A DNA stretch of 64,000 nt from contig NZ_CP013374.1 of assembly GCF_001522585.2 (NCBI RefSeq), forward strand, positions 248,001 to 312,000. Direction: 5' to 3'. Source of the stretch: Burkholderia sp. NRF60-BP8 (GTDB lineage Bacteria > Pseudomonadota > Gammaproteobacteria > Burkholderiales > Burkholderiaceae). A program made the translations under genes and the position numbers. Below the pieces are notes generated by a model, which saw only the letters and a program-made list of their open reading frames with translations, had not been told where the DNA came from and did no database searches. This document shows, piece by piece, positions 1 to 8,603 of this stretch; positions within the stretch are counted from its first letter, which is position 1, and each line of letters starts with the position of its first letter.

Positions 1-50
1 TGTATTCCGCGTATCACGCACGCATTTTTCCTCTTGCAGCGAGGGACCTC

Positions 51-947
51 ATGCAAACAGCGATTGGCCGTAAAGGACTGATTCTGGCGGGCGGCTCGGG
101 CACCCGGCTCCATCCGCTCACGCATTCGGTGTCGAAGCAATTGATGCCGGTGTACGACAAACCGATGATCTATTACCCGCTCAGCACGATCATGCTGTCC
201 GGCATCCGCGACGTGCTGATCATCTCGACGCCGCGCGATCTCGACGCGTTCCGGCAACTGCTCGGCGACGGCGGCCAGTGGGGCATGAGCTTTTCGTATG
301 CGGTGCAGCCGAGCCCCGACGGTCTTGCGCAGGCGTTCGTGATCGGTGCGCCGTTCATCGGTCGCGACGCGGCGACGCTCGTGCTCGGCGACAACATCTA
401 TCACGGGCCCGCGCTGTCGTCGCTGCTGCAACAGGCCGCCGCGCGGACGACCGGCGCGACCGTGTTCGGCTATTACGTGCGCGATCCGGAGCGCTACGGC
501 GTCGTGTCGTTCGACGCGGATGGCCGCGCGATCGACCTCGAGGAGAAGCCGCGCGAGCCGAAGTCGAACTATGCGGTCACCGGCCTCTATTTCTACGACA
601 ACGACGTCGTCGAACTCGCGAAGGCCGTGCGACCGTCGGCGCGCGGCGAACTGGAAATCACCGACCTGAATCTCGCGTATCTCGCGCGCGGCGCGCTGAA
701 CGTCGAGATACTCGGGCGCGGCTACGCATGGCTCGACACCGGCACGCACGAATCGCTGCTCGACGCGGCCAATTTCATCCAGGTGATGCAGGCACGGCAG
801 GGCCTGCAGATCGCGTGTCCCGAGGAAATCGCGTACCGGCTCGGCTGGATCGATGCGGAGCAGCTCGAAACGCTCGCCCACAAGCTCGCGAAAAGCGGTT
901 ACGGCCGCTATCTGCTCGATCTGCTGAGCAAGGAGGTTGCGGCATGA
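51..947 (+). CDS. rmlA: Glucose-1-phosphate thymidylyltransferase RmlA
   Basis: Makes dTDP-glucose from glucose-1-phosphate and dTTP, the first step of dTDP-L-rhamnose synthesis in the cytoplasm. The 298-residue protein has the usual RmlA length. The nucleotidyltransferase signature [11 protein letters not shown] lies at residues 14-24 and is followed by the [18 protein letters not shown] block typical of the family; [20 protein letters not shown] is the conserved central segment. The start is the ATG preceded by GAGGGAC. The stop overlaps the rmlC start as ATGA, so this is the first gene seen in a translationally coupled operon. The promoter lies outside or in the first 50 bases. Confidence 0.97.
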   Translation: MQTAIGRKGLILAGGSGTRLHPLTHSVSKQLMPVYDKPMIYYPLSTIMLSGIRDVLIISTPRDLDAFRQLLGDGGQWGMSFSYAVQPSPDGLAQAFVIGAPFIGRDAATLVLGDNIYHGPALSSLLQQAAARTTGATVFGYYVRDPERYGVVSFDADGRAIDLEEKPREPKSNYAVTGLYFYDNDVVELAKAVRPSARGELEITDLNLAYLARGALNVEILGRGYAWLDTGTHESLLDAANFIQVMQARQGLQIACPEEIAYRLGWIDAEQLETLAHKLAKSGYGRYLLDLLSKEVAA

Positions 948-1525
948 CGCGCGTGATCGAAACGCCGTTGCCCGGCGTGCTGCTGATCGAGCCCGGCGTG
1001 TTCGGCGATGCACGCGGCTTTTTCGTCGAAAGCTTCCGGGCAAGCTGGCTGCGCGACGCAGGCGTCGACGCGACCTTCGTCCAGGACAACCAGTCGCGCT
1101 CGCGGCGCGGCGTGCTGCGCGGGCTGCACTACCAGCGGGTGAATCCGCAAGGCAAGCTGGTGCACGCGGCGCGCGGGGCGGTGTACGACGTCGCCGTCGA
1201 CATCCGGCGCGGCTCGCCGTTTTTCGGCTCCTGGTTCGGTGCGCGGCTCGACGACGTATCGCACCGGATGCTATGGATTCCGCCTGGCTTCGCACACGGC
1301 TTTTGCGTGTTGTCCGACGAGGCCGACTTCGCGTACAAGTGCACGCAGTACTACGATCCCGATTCGGATGCGGGCGTGCGCTGGGACGATCCGGAGATCG
1401 GCATCGACTGGCCGGATGCCGGCGCGCCGTATCAGCTGTCGGACAAGGATCGTCGGCAGCCTCCGCTCGCCGAGCTGGCCGCCGGCGCGCCGACGCTGCT
1501 GCCGGCATACGGGGAGGCGCGATGA
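944..1525 (+). CDS. rmlC: dTDP-4-dehydrorhamnose 3,5-epimerase RmlC
   Basis: Epimerises dTDP-4-keto-6-deoxyglucose at C3 and C5, the third step to dTDP-L-rhamnose. It has 193 residues, the normal size of this cupin-fold enzyme. The [20 protein letters not shown] stretch carries the conserved substrate-binding arginines and the catalytic histidine, and [13 protein letters not shown] is the second signature. The ATG at 944 overlaps the rmlA stop, and the stop overlaps the rmlD ATG at 1522. The reading frame stays open further upstream, but GAGG just before the ATG and the coupling favour this start. Confidence 0.96.
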   Translation: MTRVIETPLPGVLLIEPGVFGDARGFFVESFRASWLRDAGVDATFVQDNQSRSRRGVLRGLHYQRVNPQGKLVHAARGAVYDVAVDIRRGSPFFGSWFGARLDDVSHRMLWIPPGFAHGFCVLSDEADFAYKCTQYYDPDSDAGVRWDDPEIGIDWPDAGAPYQLSDKDRRQPPLAELAAGAPTLLPAYGEAR

Positions 1526-2406
1526 CGATCGTCGTGACCGGCGCGCTCGGCCAGGTCGGCCGCGAACTGGTGCTGCGCGCGGGTCGGCAGCCGCTCGTCG
1601 GGCTGTCGCGCGCCGCGCTCGACATCGTCGATGCAGGCGCGGTGCGCCGCGCGCTCGACGAACACCGGGCCGAACTCGTGATCAATGCCGCCGGATGGAC
1701 CGCCGTCGATCGCGCGGAGGCCGAGCCCGATGCAGCCTGGCGCGCGAACCGCGACGGGCCGGCCGTGCTGGCCGACGCGTGCGCCGCACTCGGGATTCCG
1801 TTGATTCATCTGTCGACCGACTACGTGTTCGACGGCCGCACGCCCGGCCCGTATGCGGAAACCGACGCCGTCGCGCCGCTCGGTGCGTACGGCCGGAGCA
1901 AGCTCGCGGGCGAGGAAGCGGTGCGCGAGCGGCTGCCCGACCGTCATCTGATTCTGCGAGTCGCATGGGTGTTCGGCGCGCACGGCAGCAATTTCGTGCG
2001 CACGATGCTGCGCCTGGCGCGCGAGCGCGAGGTCGTCGGCGTGGTCGCCGATCAGTACGGCGGGCCGACGCATGCCGGTGCGATCGCCGACGCGCTGCTG
2101 ACGATCGCGGCGCGATACCGGGCCGGCGAAGCGCTGCGCTGGGGCACCTATCACCTGTGCGGCACGCCCGTGACCACGTGGCACGGCTTCGCCGAAGCGA
2201 TCTTCGCCGATGCGCGGCGCACCGGCCTCATCGATCGCGTGCCGTGGGTCCGACCGATCCGGACCGACGCCTATCCGTTGCCTGCGCCGAGACCGGCGAA
2301 CTCCGCGCTCGACTGCAGCCTCCTGCGAGAACACTTCGGGGTCGAATCGCCTTCGTGGATCGCGGGTCTCACCGAAGTGTTTGCCACCTGGAAGCAACCC
2401 ACATGA
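1522..2406 (+). CDS. rmlD: dTDP-4-dehydrorhamnose reductase RmlD
   Basis: NAD(P)H-dependent reductase that completes dTDP-L-rhamnose. The 294-residue extended SDR opens with [15 protein letters not shown] (Rossmann glycine motif) and carries STDYVFDG plus the catalytic YGRSK (YxxxK). The C-terminal PRPANSALDC segment is also typical of RmlD. Start and stop overlap rmlC and rmlB by four bases, so all four proteins are probably made in step. Confidence 0.96.
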   Translation: MTIVVTGALGQVGRELVLRAGRQPLVGLSRAALDIVDAGAVRRALDEHRAELVINAAGWTAVDRAEAEPDAAWRANRDGPAVLADACAALGIPLIHLSTDYVFDGRTPGPYAETDAVAPLGAYGRSKLAGEEAVRERLPDRHLILRVAWVFGAHGSNFVRTMLRLAREREVVGVVADQYGGPTHAGAIADALLTIAARYRAGEALRWGTYHLCGTPVTTWHGFAEAIFADARRTGLIDRVPWVRPIRTDAYPLPAPRPANSALDCSLLREHFGVESPSWIAGLTEVFATWKQPT

Positions 2407-3419
2407 GCTATCGACCGAAACATGTTCTCGTGACGGGCGGCGCCGGTTTCATCGGCGCCAATTTCGTGCGTCATCTGCTCGAAAGCGATCCGCAGATCAG
2501 CGTCACCACGCTGGATCTGCTGACCTATGCGGGCAGCCTCGACAATCTCGGCGACGACCTGCCGGGCGCCGATCGTCATCGGTTCGTCCTCGGCGACATC
2601 TGCGACCGACCGCTCGTCGAGTCGCTGCTGCGCGACCATGCGATCGACACCGTCGTCCACTTCGCGGCCGAAAGCCACGTCGACCGCTCGATCGACGGTC
2701 CCGGCGAATTCGTCCGCACGAACGTGCTCGGCACCTGGACGCTGCTCGATGCATGCCGCCAGCTGTGGCTGAACGATCAAAAGCTGGGCAAGGCCGACGC
2801 TCACGCGCGCCGCCGCTTTCACCATATCGGTACCGACGAGGTGTACGGCTCGCTGGGCCCCGACGACCCGCCGTTTTCCGAAACGACGCCGTATGCGCCG
2901 AATTCTCCGTACTCGGCCACCAAGGCAAGCTCGGACCATCTCGTGCGCGCCTATTTCCATACGTACGGACTGCCCGTTACCACGACGAACTGCTCGAACA
3001 ATTACGGGCCGCGCCAGCACGGCGAGAAGTTCATTCCGACCGTGATCCGTCATTGCATCGAAGGCACCGACATCCCCGTGTACGGCGACGGCGCGAACGT
3101 GCGCGACTGGCTGTACGTCGACGACCATTGCCGCGCGATCGACGCAGTCATCCGGCGCGGGACGGTCGGCGAGACGTACACCGTCGGCGGCTGCAACGAA
3201 TGGCGCAACGTCGACATCGTCGCGCTGATTTGTACGCTGCTCGACGCGCGACGGCCCGAACACGCGCCGCATGCGCGCCTCGTGCGATTCGTCACCGATC
3301 GCGCGGGTCACGACCGGCGCTATGCGATCGACGCGGGGAAGCTCGCCCGCGAACTGCAATGGCGGCCGGTGGAGAGCTTCGAAACGGGGATCGTGAAGAC
3401 GCTGGATTGGTATGTATAA
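2403..3419 (+). CDS. rmlB: dTDP-glucose 4,6-dehydratase RmlB
   Basis: Converts dTDP-glucose to dTDP-4-keto-6-deoxyglucose, the second pathway step, using bound NAD+. The 338-residue protein begins HVLVTGGAGFIGANFVRHLL (NAD-binding). It has the catalytic TDEVYGSL and YSATKASSDHL (YxxxK), and NNYGPRQHGEKFIP typical of RmlB. It is somewhat shorter than the roughly 350 residues common in the family. It is the last gene of the operon, whereas rmlB is usually first (rmlBADC or rmlBACD); this order suggests a separately assembled copy, perhaps for an exopolysaccharide or rhamnosylated product. Confidence 0.95.
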   Translation: MSYRPKHVLVTGGAGFIGANFVRHLLESDPQISVTTLDLLTYAGSLDNLGDDLPGADRHRFVLGDICDRPLVESLLRDHAIDTVVHFAAESHVDRSIDGPGEFVRTNVLGTWTLLDACRQLWLNDQKLGKADAHARRRFHHIGTDEVYGSLGPDDPPFSETTPYAPNSPYSATKASSDHLVRAYFHTYGLPVTTTNCSNNYGPRQHGEKFIPTVIRHCIEGTDIPVYGDGANVRDWLYVDDHCRAIDAVIRRGTVGETYTVGGCNEWRNVDIVALICTLLDARRPEHAPHARLVRFVTDRAGHDRRYAIDAGKLARELQWRPVESFETGIVKTLDWYV

Positions 3420-3429
3420 GGGCGGCGGC

Positions 3430-3456
3430 GCACGGCACGTCGATGTCGCGCCGTGC
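3430..3456 (+). terminator. Weak hairpin after the rml operon
   Basis: GCACGGC at 3430-3436 pairs with GCCGTGC at 3450-3456, about ten bases after the rmlB stop. The loop is 13 bases and only TTCT follows, so it is a poor intrinsic terminator by sequence but is placed correctly for one. Confidence 0.3.
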
Positions 3457-3608
3457 TTCTGAACGAGGCCGACAGGCAAGCCCCGGTGGCTGCGGCACCA
3501 GCGAATCTTTCGATTTGAAAGCTTCGTATGCGGCCCGCCGGCTACGACTCGGCGCCGTCCGTTCGACCGCTGAATGCGATCGACGGGGCGGTCGGAATGA
3601 CACCCTCC

Positions 3609-3641
3609 CCCCCTTGAAATTCACTCGACGTATCCTATTTT
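3609..3641 (+). promoter_or_regulatory. Sigma-32 (heat-shock) promoter for the hsp20 genes
   Basis: The -35 element CCCCCTTGAA (3609-3618) matches the heat-shock consensus CNCCCTTGAA at every fixed position. A 14-base spacer leads to TCCTATTTT (3633-3641), which matches CCCCATNTA at about six of nine positions. It lies upstream of two Hsp20 genes, where RpoH control is expected. The -10 to ATG distance is about 133 bases, giving a long leader. Confidence 0.75.
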
Positions 3642-3774
3642 AGGTATCGCTCAAGGCAGTCGCGGTTGACGCGCTGCGTGTTTCGATTTGTTAGTCAGCG
3701 AGCTTCTCGCGGATGGACGAACTGGAGCGCGTGGTCCGGTTCGTCCCTTCGCAGGGGCACAACAGGAGCCAGTC

Positions 3775-4218
3775 ATGAGCGATATCTTCTTCCCCACCGA
3801 CCTGCTGGCGGAATTCGACCGCCTGCAACGGCAGATGGCCAGCGTGTTCACGGGCTTTCCGGCCAGTCTGCGCGCGCCGCGTCCCGGTGCATTTCCCCCG
3901 GTCAATATCGGCAGCACCGACGACACGATCGAGATCGTCGCGTTCGCGCCGGGTCTCGACCCCGCGAAGATCGACATCTCCGTCGATCGCCGGCTGCTGA
4001 CGATCAGCGGCGAGCGTACGCCTCCGGACGACGGCACGACCGACGACGAACGACGCGTCTACGCGAACGAGCGGTTCATGGGCGCGTTCCGCCGCGTGGT
4101 CGAACTGCCGCAGCACGCGGACCCCGACAAGATCGAGGCACGCTATACGAACGGCTGCCTGACGATCAGCGTCGGCAAGTCGGAAGCATCGAAGCCGCGG
4201 GCCATTACCGTCCAGTAA
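3775..4218 (+). CDS. Hsp20/alpha-crystallin small heat-shock protein (first copy)
   Basis: ATP-independent holdase that binds unfolding proteins in the cytoplasm during heat stress. The 147-residue protein has an alpha-crystallin domain from about residue 40 (PPVNIGSTDDTIEIVAFAPG) to the conserved NGCLTISV strand near residue 133. The C-terminal ITV can serve as the I-x-I/V anchor for oligomers. The ATG at 3775 is chosen because AACAGGAGCC sits just before it; the frame extends upstream without a better site. It is followed after 36 bases by a second Hsp20 gene, so the two probably form a hetero-oligomeric pair under the sigma-32 promoter. Confidence 0.95.
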   Translation: MSDIFFPTDLLAEFDRLQRQMASVFTGFPASLRAPRPGAFPPVNIGSTDDTIEIVAFAPGLDPAKIDISVDRRLLTISGERTPPDDGTTDDERRVYANERFMGAFRRVVELPQHADPDKIEARYTNGCLTISVGKSEASKPRAITVQ

Positions 4219-4254
4219 ACAGCACGACGTCACGAACGCATGACGGAGGACATC

Positions 4255-4680
4255 ATGAGTGACACGAACACGACCGAACTGACCACCCGTCCGGCCGATA
4301 CGCGAACGGCCGTGACGAACCGCGAATCGGCTCAGCGCGACACGCCGCGCACGCGGATTGCGCCGGCCGTCGACATCGTCGAGGACGCGCACGGCATCAC
4401 GTTGTACGCGGACCTGCCGGGCGTGCCGCGCGACAAGCTCGACGTCCGCGTGCACGACGGCAACCTCGCCATCGACGCGGAGGCCGTCGTTCCGACGCCG
4501 GCGGGCTTGCGTCTGCAACACGGTGAAGTGCAGCATCCGCACTTCTCGCGCGCATTCACGCTGAGCCCGGATTTCGACGTGTCGCGGATCGACGCGCAAC
4601 TGCGCGACGGCGTGCTGAAATTGAGCATCCCGCGACGCGAGGAAGCGAAGCCGCGGCGGATCGCGGTGACCGCGGGGTAA
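4255..4680 (+). CDS. Hsp20/alpha-crystallin small heat-shock protein (second copy)
   Basis: Second small heat-shock chaperone, 141 residues. A flexible, threonine-rich N-terminus (about 38 residues) precedes the alpha-crystallin domain starting at RIAPAVDIVEDAHGITLYAD; the conserved A-x-x-x-n-G-V-L strand reads RDGVLKLSIP. The tail ends RRIAVTAG, with IAV as a likely I-x-V anchor. An in-frame ATG exists at 4240, but CGGAGGA at 4244-4250 fits only the ATG at 4255. It is divergent from its upstream partner, which fits a class A/class B sHsp pair. Confidence 0.95.
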   Translation: MSDTNTTELTTRPADTRTAVTNRESAQRDTPRTRIAPAVDIVEDAHGITLYADLPGVPRDKLDVRVHDGNLAIDAEAVVPTPAGLRLQHGEVQHPHFSRAFTLSPDFDVSRIDAQLRDGVLKLSIPRREEAKPRRIAVTAG

Positions 4681-4686
4681 GTGGAC

Positions 4687-4759
4687 GCGCGGGAGCATTT
4701 CGTCGACCCGCGGTCCGCGCGGCTTGCGCCGCGTCGGCCGTCGGGTGGACCTCCCGCGC
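4687..4759. terminator. Nested inverted repeats after the hsp20 pair
   Basis: GCGCGGGAG (4687-4695) is repeated inverted as CTCCCGCGC (4751-4759), enclosing a compact hairpin CGCGGC-TTGC-GCCGCG (4718-4733). There is no T tract, so it may be an RNA-stabilising or Rho-associated structure rather than a classical terminator. Confidence 0.35.
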
Positions 4760-4830
4760 TTGCGCTCGCGGCGTGACGTGCTGCGCCGGCGAGTCGTCGC
4801 CCATCTCGCATTTCCTGCAGGAGGCATCCG

Positions 4831-5127
4831 ATGCATACCCACACGACGATCGAACATGGCGGCTATGCGGTCCGGGCCGTGGTGACCGATACGGAGACGG
4901 GCCGCTATTCGGCGACGGCGATCCTCATGGATCGCGACGGCGAAACCCGGGCGCTCGGCGTCGATGGCGACTTCGCCGATACCCGCGAAGCATGCGACCA
5001 GGCGCTCGAACTCGCGCTCGCATGGATCCAGCGACGGTCGGTCGTGTCGGACCGTTATGTGAGACGAAATCGAGCCGCGCCGAGCCGCGCTTTGGACAAC
5101 GCACCGCGCGCACGCCGACACGCGTGA
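4831..5127 (+). CDS. Small protein of unknown function next to hsp20
   Basis: 98 residues preceded by a strong site, CAGGAGGCATCCG, which decides the start. Residues 1-75 are acidic and look folded (EHGGYAVRAVVTDTETGRYS, then a predicted helix around REACDQALELALAWIQRR). The last 23 residues are very basic and Arg/Ala-rich, and may be a disordered tail. No signal peptide or membrane segment is visible. I do not recognise a named family. It follows the second hsp20 gene by 150 bases on the same strand, so it may share the stress response. Confidence 0.75.
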   Translation: MHTHTTIEHGGYAVRAVVTDTETGRYSATAILMDRDGETRALGVDGDFADTREACDQALELALAWIQRRSVVSDRYVRRNRAAPSRALDNAPRARRHA

Positions 5128-5322
5128 CGCGGATTGCGGTTGCTATCGGCGACGGCCCGGTTGCCCGCGCACGCCGGCGCATCGGGTTGCCGTGCGCGGG
5201 CAGCCGGGTCGCTCGTCGGCGCTCGAACCGCCGCGCACTGGTCGGTATTTGACTGCCGGGCGCATCGCCGACCGGCGAGGTCTCGTTGCGCAGCGACACG
5301 CAGGTGTCGAACGACCGAACGC

Positions 5323-6321
5323 TCATCCGAGCCACGACCTGATATTCGCGCGCATCGCACCGGCCGAGATCCCGTAACGGTCGTGCAACGTCGGCAGCGC
5401 GCCCGCGGCGAGATACGCATCCGGCAGTGCGATCTGCCGGAACGGGACCGCGACGCCGGCGCCGAGCAACACGGTCGCGACCGCTTCGCCGAGCCCGCCG
5501 ACCACCGTATGGTTCTCCGCGACGACGACCATGCGCCCTTTGCGCGCGGCCTCGCGGACGATGGTCGCCGTGTCGAGTGGCTTGATCGTCGGTACGTGCA
5601 GCACGGCGACGTCGACGCGATCGGCCTCGAGCGCCTTCGCTACCTCGAGCGCGCGCATCGTCATGATCCCGGACGAGATCAGCAGCACGTCGTTGCCGTC
5701 GCGCAGCAGCTTGGCCTTGCCGAGTTCGAAACGGTAATCGTATTCGTCGAGCACGACCGGCACGTTGCCGCGCAGCAAACGCGCGTACACCGGCCCCTTG
5801 TGCGCGGCGATGACCGGCACCATCTGTTCGATGTCCAGCGCGTCGCATGGGTCGATCACGGTCATGTTCGGCATCGCGCGCATCAGCGCCAGATCCTCGG
5901 CGGCCTGATGGCTCGGCCCGTAGCCGGTCGTGAGCCCCGGCAATGCGCACACCAGCTTCACGTCGAGATTGTCCTCGGCGATCGCCTGATGAATGAAGTC
6001 GTACGCCCGGCGCGTGGCAAACACCGCATAGGTCGTGACGAACGGCTGGGCGCCTTCGTGCGCGAACCCGGCGGCGGCTCCCATCAGCAGTTGCTCGGCC
6101 ATGCCCATCTGGTAGTAGCGTTCGGGAAAGGCCTTCGCGAAGATGTGCAGGTCGGTGTACTTGCCGAGATCGGCCGTCATCCCGATCACGTCGCCGTTCG
6201 TGCGGGCAAGTTCGGTCAGTGCATGGCCGAACGGTGCGGAGCGGGTCGCCTGCCCTTCCGCCGCGATGGACGCGATCATCGCGGAAGTCTTCAGACGCGG
6301 CTTGTTGTCGACGGTGCTCAT
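5323..6321 (-). CDS. Split transketolase, C-terminal subunit
   Basis: Pyrimidine-binding and C-terminal half of a two-subunit transketolase, which moves two-carbon ketol units using thiamine diphosphate. The 332-residue chain carries the Pyr-domain start RSAPFGHALTELARTNGDVIGMTADLG and MGMAEQLLMGAAAGFA, with the conserved glutamate that activates the cofactor. The C-terminal domain includes DVLLISSGIMTMRALEVA and VVAENHTVVGGLG. Its ATG overlaps the stop of the N-terminal subunit (ATGA), so the halves are made together. It is the last gene of the SDR-MFS-transketolase operon. Confidence 0.92.
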   Translation of the reverse strand: MSTVDNKPRLKTSAMIASIAAEGQATRSAPFGHALTELARTNGDVIGMTADLGKYTDLHIFAKAFPERYYQMGMAEQLLMGAAAGFAHEGAQPFVTTYAVFATRRAYDFIHQAIAEDNLDVKLVCALPGLTTGYGPSHQAAEDLALMRAMPNMTVIDPCDALDIEQMVPVIAAHKGPVYARLLRGNVPVVLDEYDYRFELGKAKLLRDGNDVLLISSGIMTMRALEVAKALEADRVDVAVLHVPTIKPLDTATIVREAARKGRMVVVAENHTVVGGLGEAVATVLLGAGVAVPFRQIALPDAYLAAGALPTLHDRYGISAGAMRANIRSWLG

Positions 6322-7163
6322 GCATGCCTCCCTGCTTCGAGTGCGTCGAGCGCGAGTTGCCACTCGTGCGCATCGACCCGGATGAAATGGCTCTTCTCGC
6401 GTGCTTCGAGGAACGGCACGCCGCACCCCATCTTCGTGTCGCAGACGATGATGCGCGGCTGCGGTGCGCCATGCCGGCGCGCCTGGTCGAACGCACGCTT
6501 CACCGCGTCGATGTCGTTGCCGTCGATGCGTTGCACGTACCAGCCGAACGCCTCGAGCTTGTCGACCAGCGGCTCGAACGCCATGACCTGGGATGACGGG
6601 CCGTCGGCCTGCTGGTTGTTCACGTCGACGATCGCGATCAGGTTGTCGAGCTTCCAGTGCGCGGCCGACATCAGCCCTTCCCAGATCGCGCCTTCGTCGA
6701 GCTCGCCGTCCGAGAACAGCGTGTAGACGAACGCATCGGAGCCCTTGCGCTTCAGGCCGAGACAACGGCCGACCGCGATCGTCAGGCCCTGTCCGAGCGA
6801 GCCGCCGGACATTTCCATGCCGGGCGTGTAGCTCGCCATCCCGGACATCGGCAGGCGGCTATCGTCGCTGCCGTAGGTTTCGAGTTCCGCGGCCGGCAGG
6901 ATGCCGGCTTCGAACAGCGCCGCGTACAGCGCGATCGCATAGTGCCCGTTCGACAGCAGGAAGCGGTCGCGCCCTTCCCATTCGGGATCGTCGGCGCGAT
7001 AGCGCATCCCGCCGAAATACGCGACGGCCAGCACGTCGGCGATGTCGAGCGCCTGGCCGACATAGCCCTGCCCTTGCACTTCGCCCATCAGCACGGCGTT
7101 TCTACGGATGCGGTACGCGCGCTCGGCGAGCGTGACCGCTTCATGGATGGTTTCGGTATCCAT
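6318..7163 (-). CDS. Split transketolase, N-terminal subunit
   Basis: Diphosphate-binding half of the split transketolase, 281 residues. It shows SNGHYAIALYAALFEAG, SGGSLGQGLTIAVGRCLG and FSDGELDEGAIWEGLMSAAHW, the GDGE-type cofactor motif (here SDGE) that holds magnesium and ThDP diphosphate; DNLIAIVDVNNQQADG completes it. The ATG at 7163 follows ACAGGAGCTATCG; an in-frame upstream start has no such site. Split transketolases with a private transporter and dehydrogenase usually serve a particular sugar, but no sugar kinase is present here, so the physiological substrate is unclear. Confidence 0.92.
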   Translation of the reverse strand: MDTETIHEAVTLAERAYRIRRNAVLMGEVQGQGYVGQALDIADVLAVAYFGGMRYRADDPEWEGRDRFLLSNGHYAIALYAALFEAGILPAAELETYGSDDSRLPMSGMASYTPGMEMSGGSLGQGLTIAVGRCLGLKRKGSDAFVYTLFSDGELDEGAIWEGLMSAAHWKLDNLIAIVDVNNQQADGPSSQVMAFEPLVDKLEAFGWYVQRIDGNDIDAVKRAFDQARRHGAPQPRIIVCDTKMGCGVPFLEAREKSHFIRVDAHEWQLALDALEAGRHA

Positions 7164-7203
7164 CGATAGCTCCTGTATCGGGTCGGAAGGAATGCCAATC
7201 GAT

Positions 7204-8529
7204 TCATCGATTGACGGATCGCGGCACGAGGAACACCAGCAGCGCACCGGCCGCGATCGCGACGGAGATGAACACGAGCCCCGCGGTGGACTTGCCGGTC
7301 AGGTCGTTCAGCCAGCCGACGATCGCCGGCGAGAAGAAACCCGCGAGGTTCGCAAAGCAGTTGACCGCGGCAATGCCCGCTGCCGCCGACATCCCGCCCA
7401 GCAACGCGGTGGGCAGCGACCAGAACTGCGACGACGACGCGAGGATGCCGGCGGACGCGATGCTCAGGCATACGATCGACGCGCCGACGCTGCCGAGCAT
7501 CGGCAACGTGGCGAAACCCGCCGCCGCGACCAGCATCGGCACCGCGAGATGGAAGCGGCGCTCGCGGCGACGATCCGCGCTGCTGCCGATCAGCGGCAGC
7601 GCGACGATCGCGCAGGCGTACGGAATCGCGGTGAACAGGCCGACCCACAGCGGATCGGCGACGCCGGCCTTGCGAATGATCGTCGGCAGCCAGAACGTGA
7701 GGCCGTACTGGCCGAGCACCACGCAGAAGTAGATCGCTGCCATCAGCCACAGGCGGCGGTCCGCGACGAACGTACGAATCGACAGGTGGGCGGTGGTGTG
7801 TTCGGCATCGGCCGACACGTTGCGCGCCAGCAAGGCTTTTTCGGCATCGGTCAGCCATTTCGCGCCGGCGATGCCGTCGTCGAGATACAGCAGGATCGCG
7901 AAGCCGAGCACGAACGAAGGCAGCGCCTCGAGCAGGAACAGCCACTTCCAGCCCGCCATCGACATCGTGCCGTGCAGGGAATGCATGATCGCGCCCGACA
8001 GCGGCCCGCCGACGATCCCGGCGAGCGGAATCGCCATGAAGAACAGCGACAGCGCCTTCGCGCGCCGCGCCGACGGGAACCAGTACGTGAGGTACAGGAT
8101 CACGCCCGGCGCGAAGCCGGCTTCGGCGACGCCGAGCAGAAACCGCAGCACGTAGAACGCGGTGGGCGACTTGACGAACACGAAGCTCGCCGAGATCGCC
8201 GCCCAGGTCAGCATGATCCGCGCGAGCCAGCGGCGCGCGCCGACGCGATGCAGGATCAGGTTGCTCGGCACCTCGAACAGAAAATAGCCGAGGAAGAAGA
8301 TGCCTGCGCCCATCCCGTAGACCGTCTCGCTGAAGCGCAGGTCGTTGAGCATCTGCAGTTTCGCGAAGCCGACGTTGACACGGTCGAGATACGCGCCGAG
8401 ATAGCACAACATCAGGAACGGGATCAGCCGGCGGGCGACCTTCGCGTAGGTGGCCGCTTCGAACGTCTGCGCGTCGTCCCGTTGCAGCGGCTCGCCGTGG
8501 ACCGGCGGTGCGGGGTACTTTGCTCTCAT
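7204..8529 (-). CDS. MFS transporter, anion:cation symporter (ACS) type
   Basis: Inner-membrane uptake carrier of 441 residues with twelve likely membrane helices. The N-terminal half carries CYLGAYLDRVNVGFAKLQML and the family motif GYFLFEVPSNLILHRVGAR; YLTYWFPSARRAKALSLFF lies in the central loop region. ACS-family relatives import organic or sugar acids with protons. The ATG at 8529 follows AGGAGACAAAG. It lies 74 bases after the SDR gene and 40 before the transketolase, so it probably imports the substrate or a precursor used by those enzymes. It is paralogous to the MFS gene at 45410-46756. Confidence 0.9.
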   Translation of the reverse strand: MRAKYPAPPVHGEPLQRDDAQTFEAATYAKVARRLIPFLMLCYLGAYLDRVNVGFAKLQMLNDLRFSETVYGMGAGIFFLGYFLFEVPSNLILHRVGARRWLARIMLTWAAISASFVFVKSPTAFYVLRFLLGVAEAGFAPGVILYLTYWFPSARRAKALSLFFMAIPLAGIVGGPLSGAIMHSLHGTMSMAGWKWLFLLEALPSFVLGFAILLYLDDGIAGAKWLTDAEKALLARNVSADAEHTTAHLSIRTFVADRRLWLMAAIYFCVVLGQYGLTFWLPTIIRKAGVADPLWVGLFTAIPYACAIVALPLIGSSADRRRERRFHLAVPMLVAAAGFATLPMLGSVGASIVCLSIASAGILASSSQFWSLPTALLGGMSAAAGIAAVNCFANLAGFFSPAIVGWLNDLTGKSTAGLVFISVAIAAGALLVFLVPRSVNR

Positions 8530-8603
8530 CTTTGTCTCCTGCCATGGCCCCGGGTTGTCCCGGGTGCATGAGGGTCGGCGCCGCGCTTCGGGCGGCGCCG
8601 TTG

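Larger units (their letters stand above)
3420..3774. other. Intergenic region between rmlB and the heat-shock genes
   Basis: This 355-base gap holds no convincing gene. It contains the weak hairpin after rmlB, a sigma-32-type promoter (3609-3641) and a leader of roughly 125 bases before the first hsp20 gene. The leader includes a CCCT-TCGC-AGGG hairpin just before the ribosome-binding site and a stretch at 3712-3717 that can pair with it. Confidence 0.6.
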
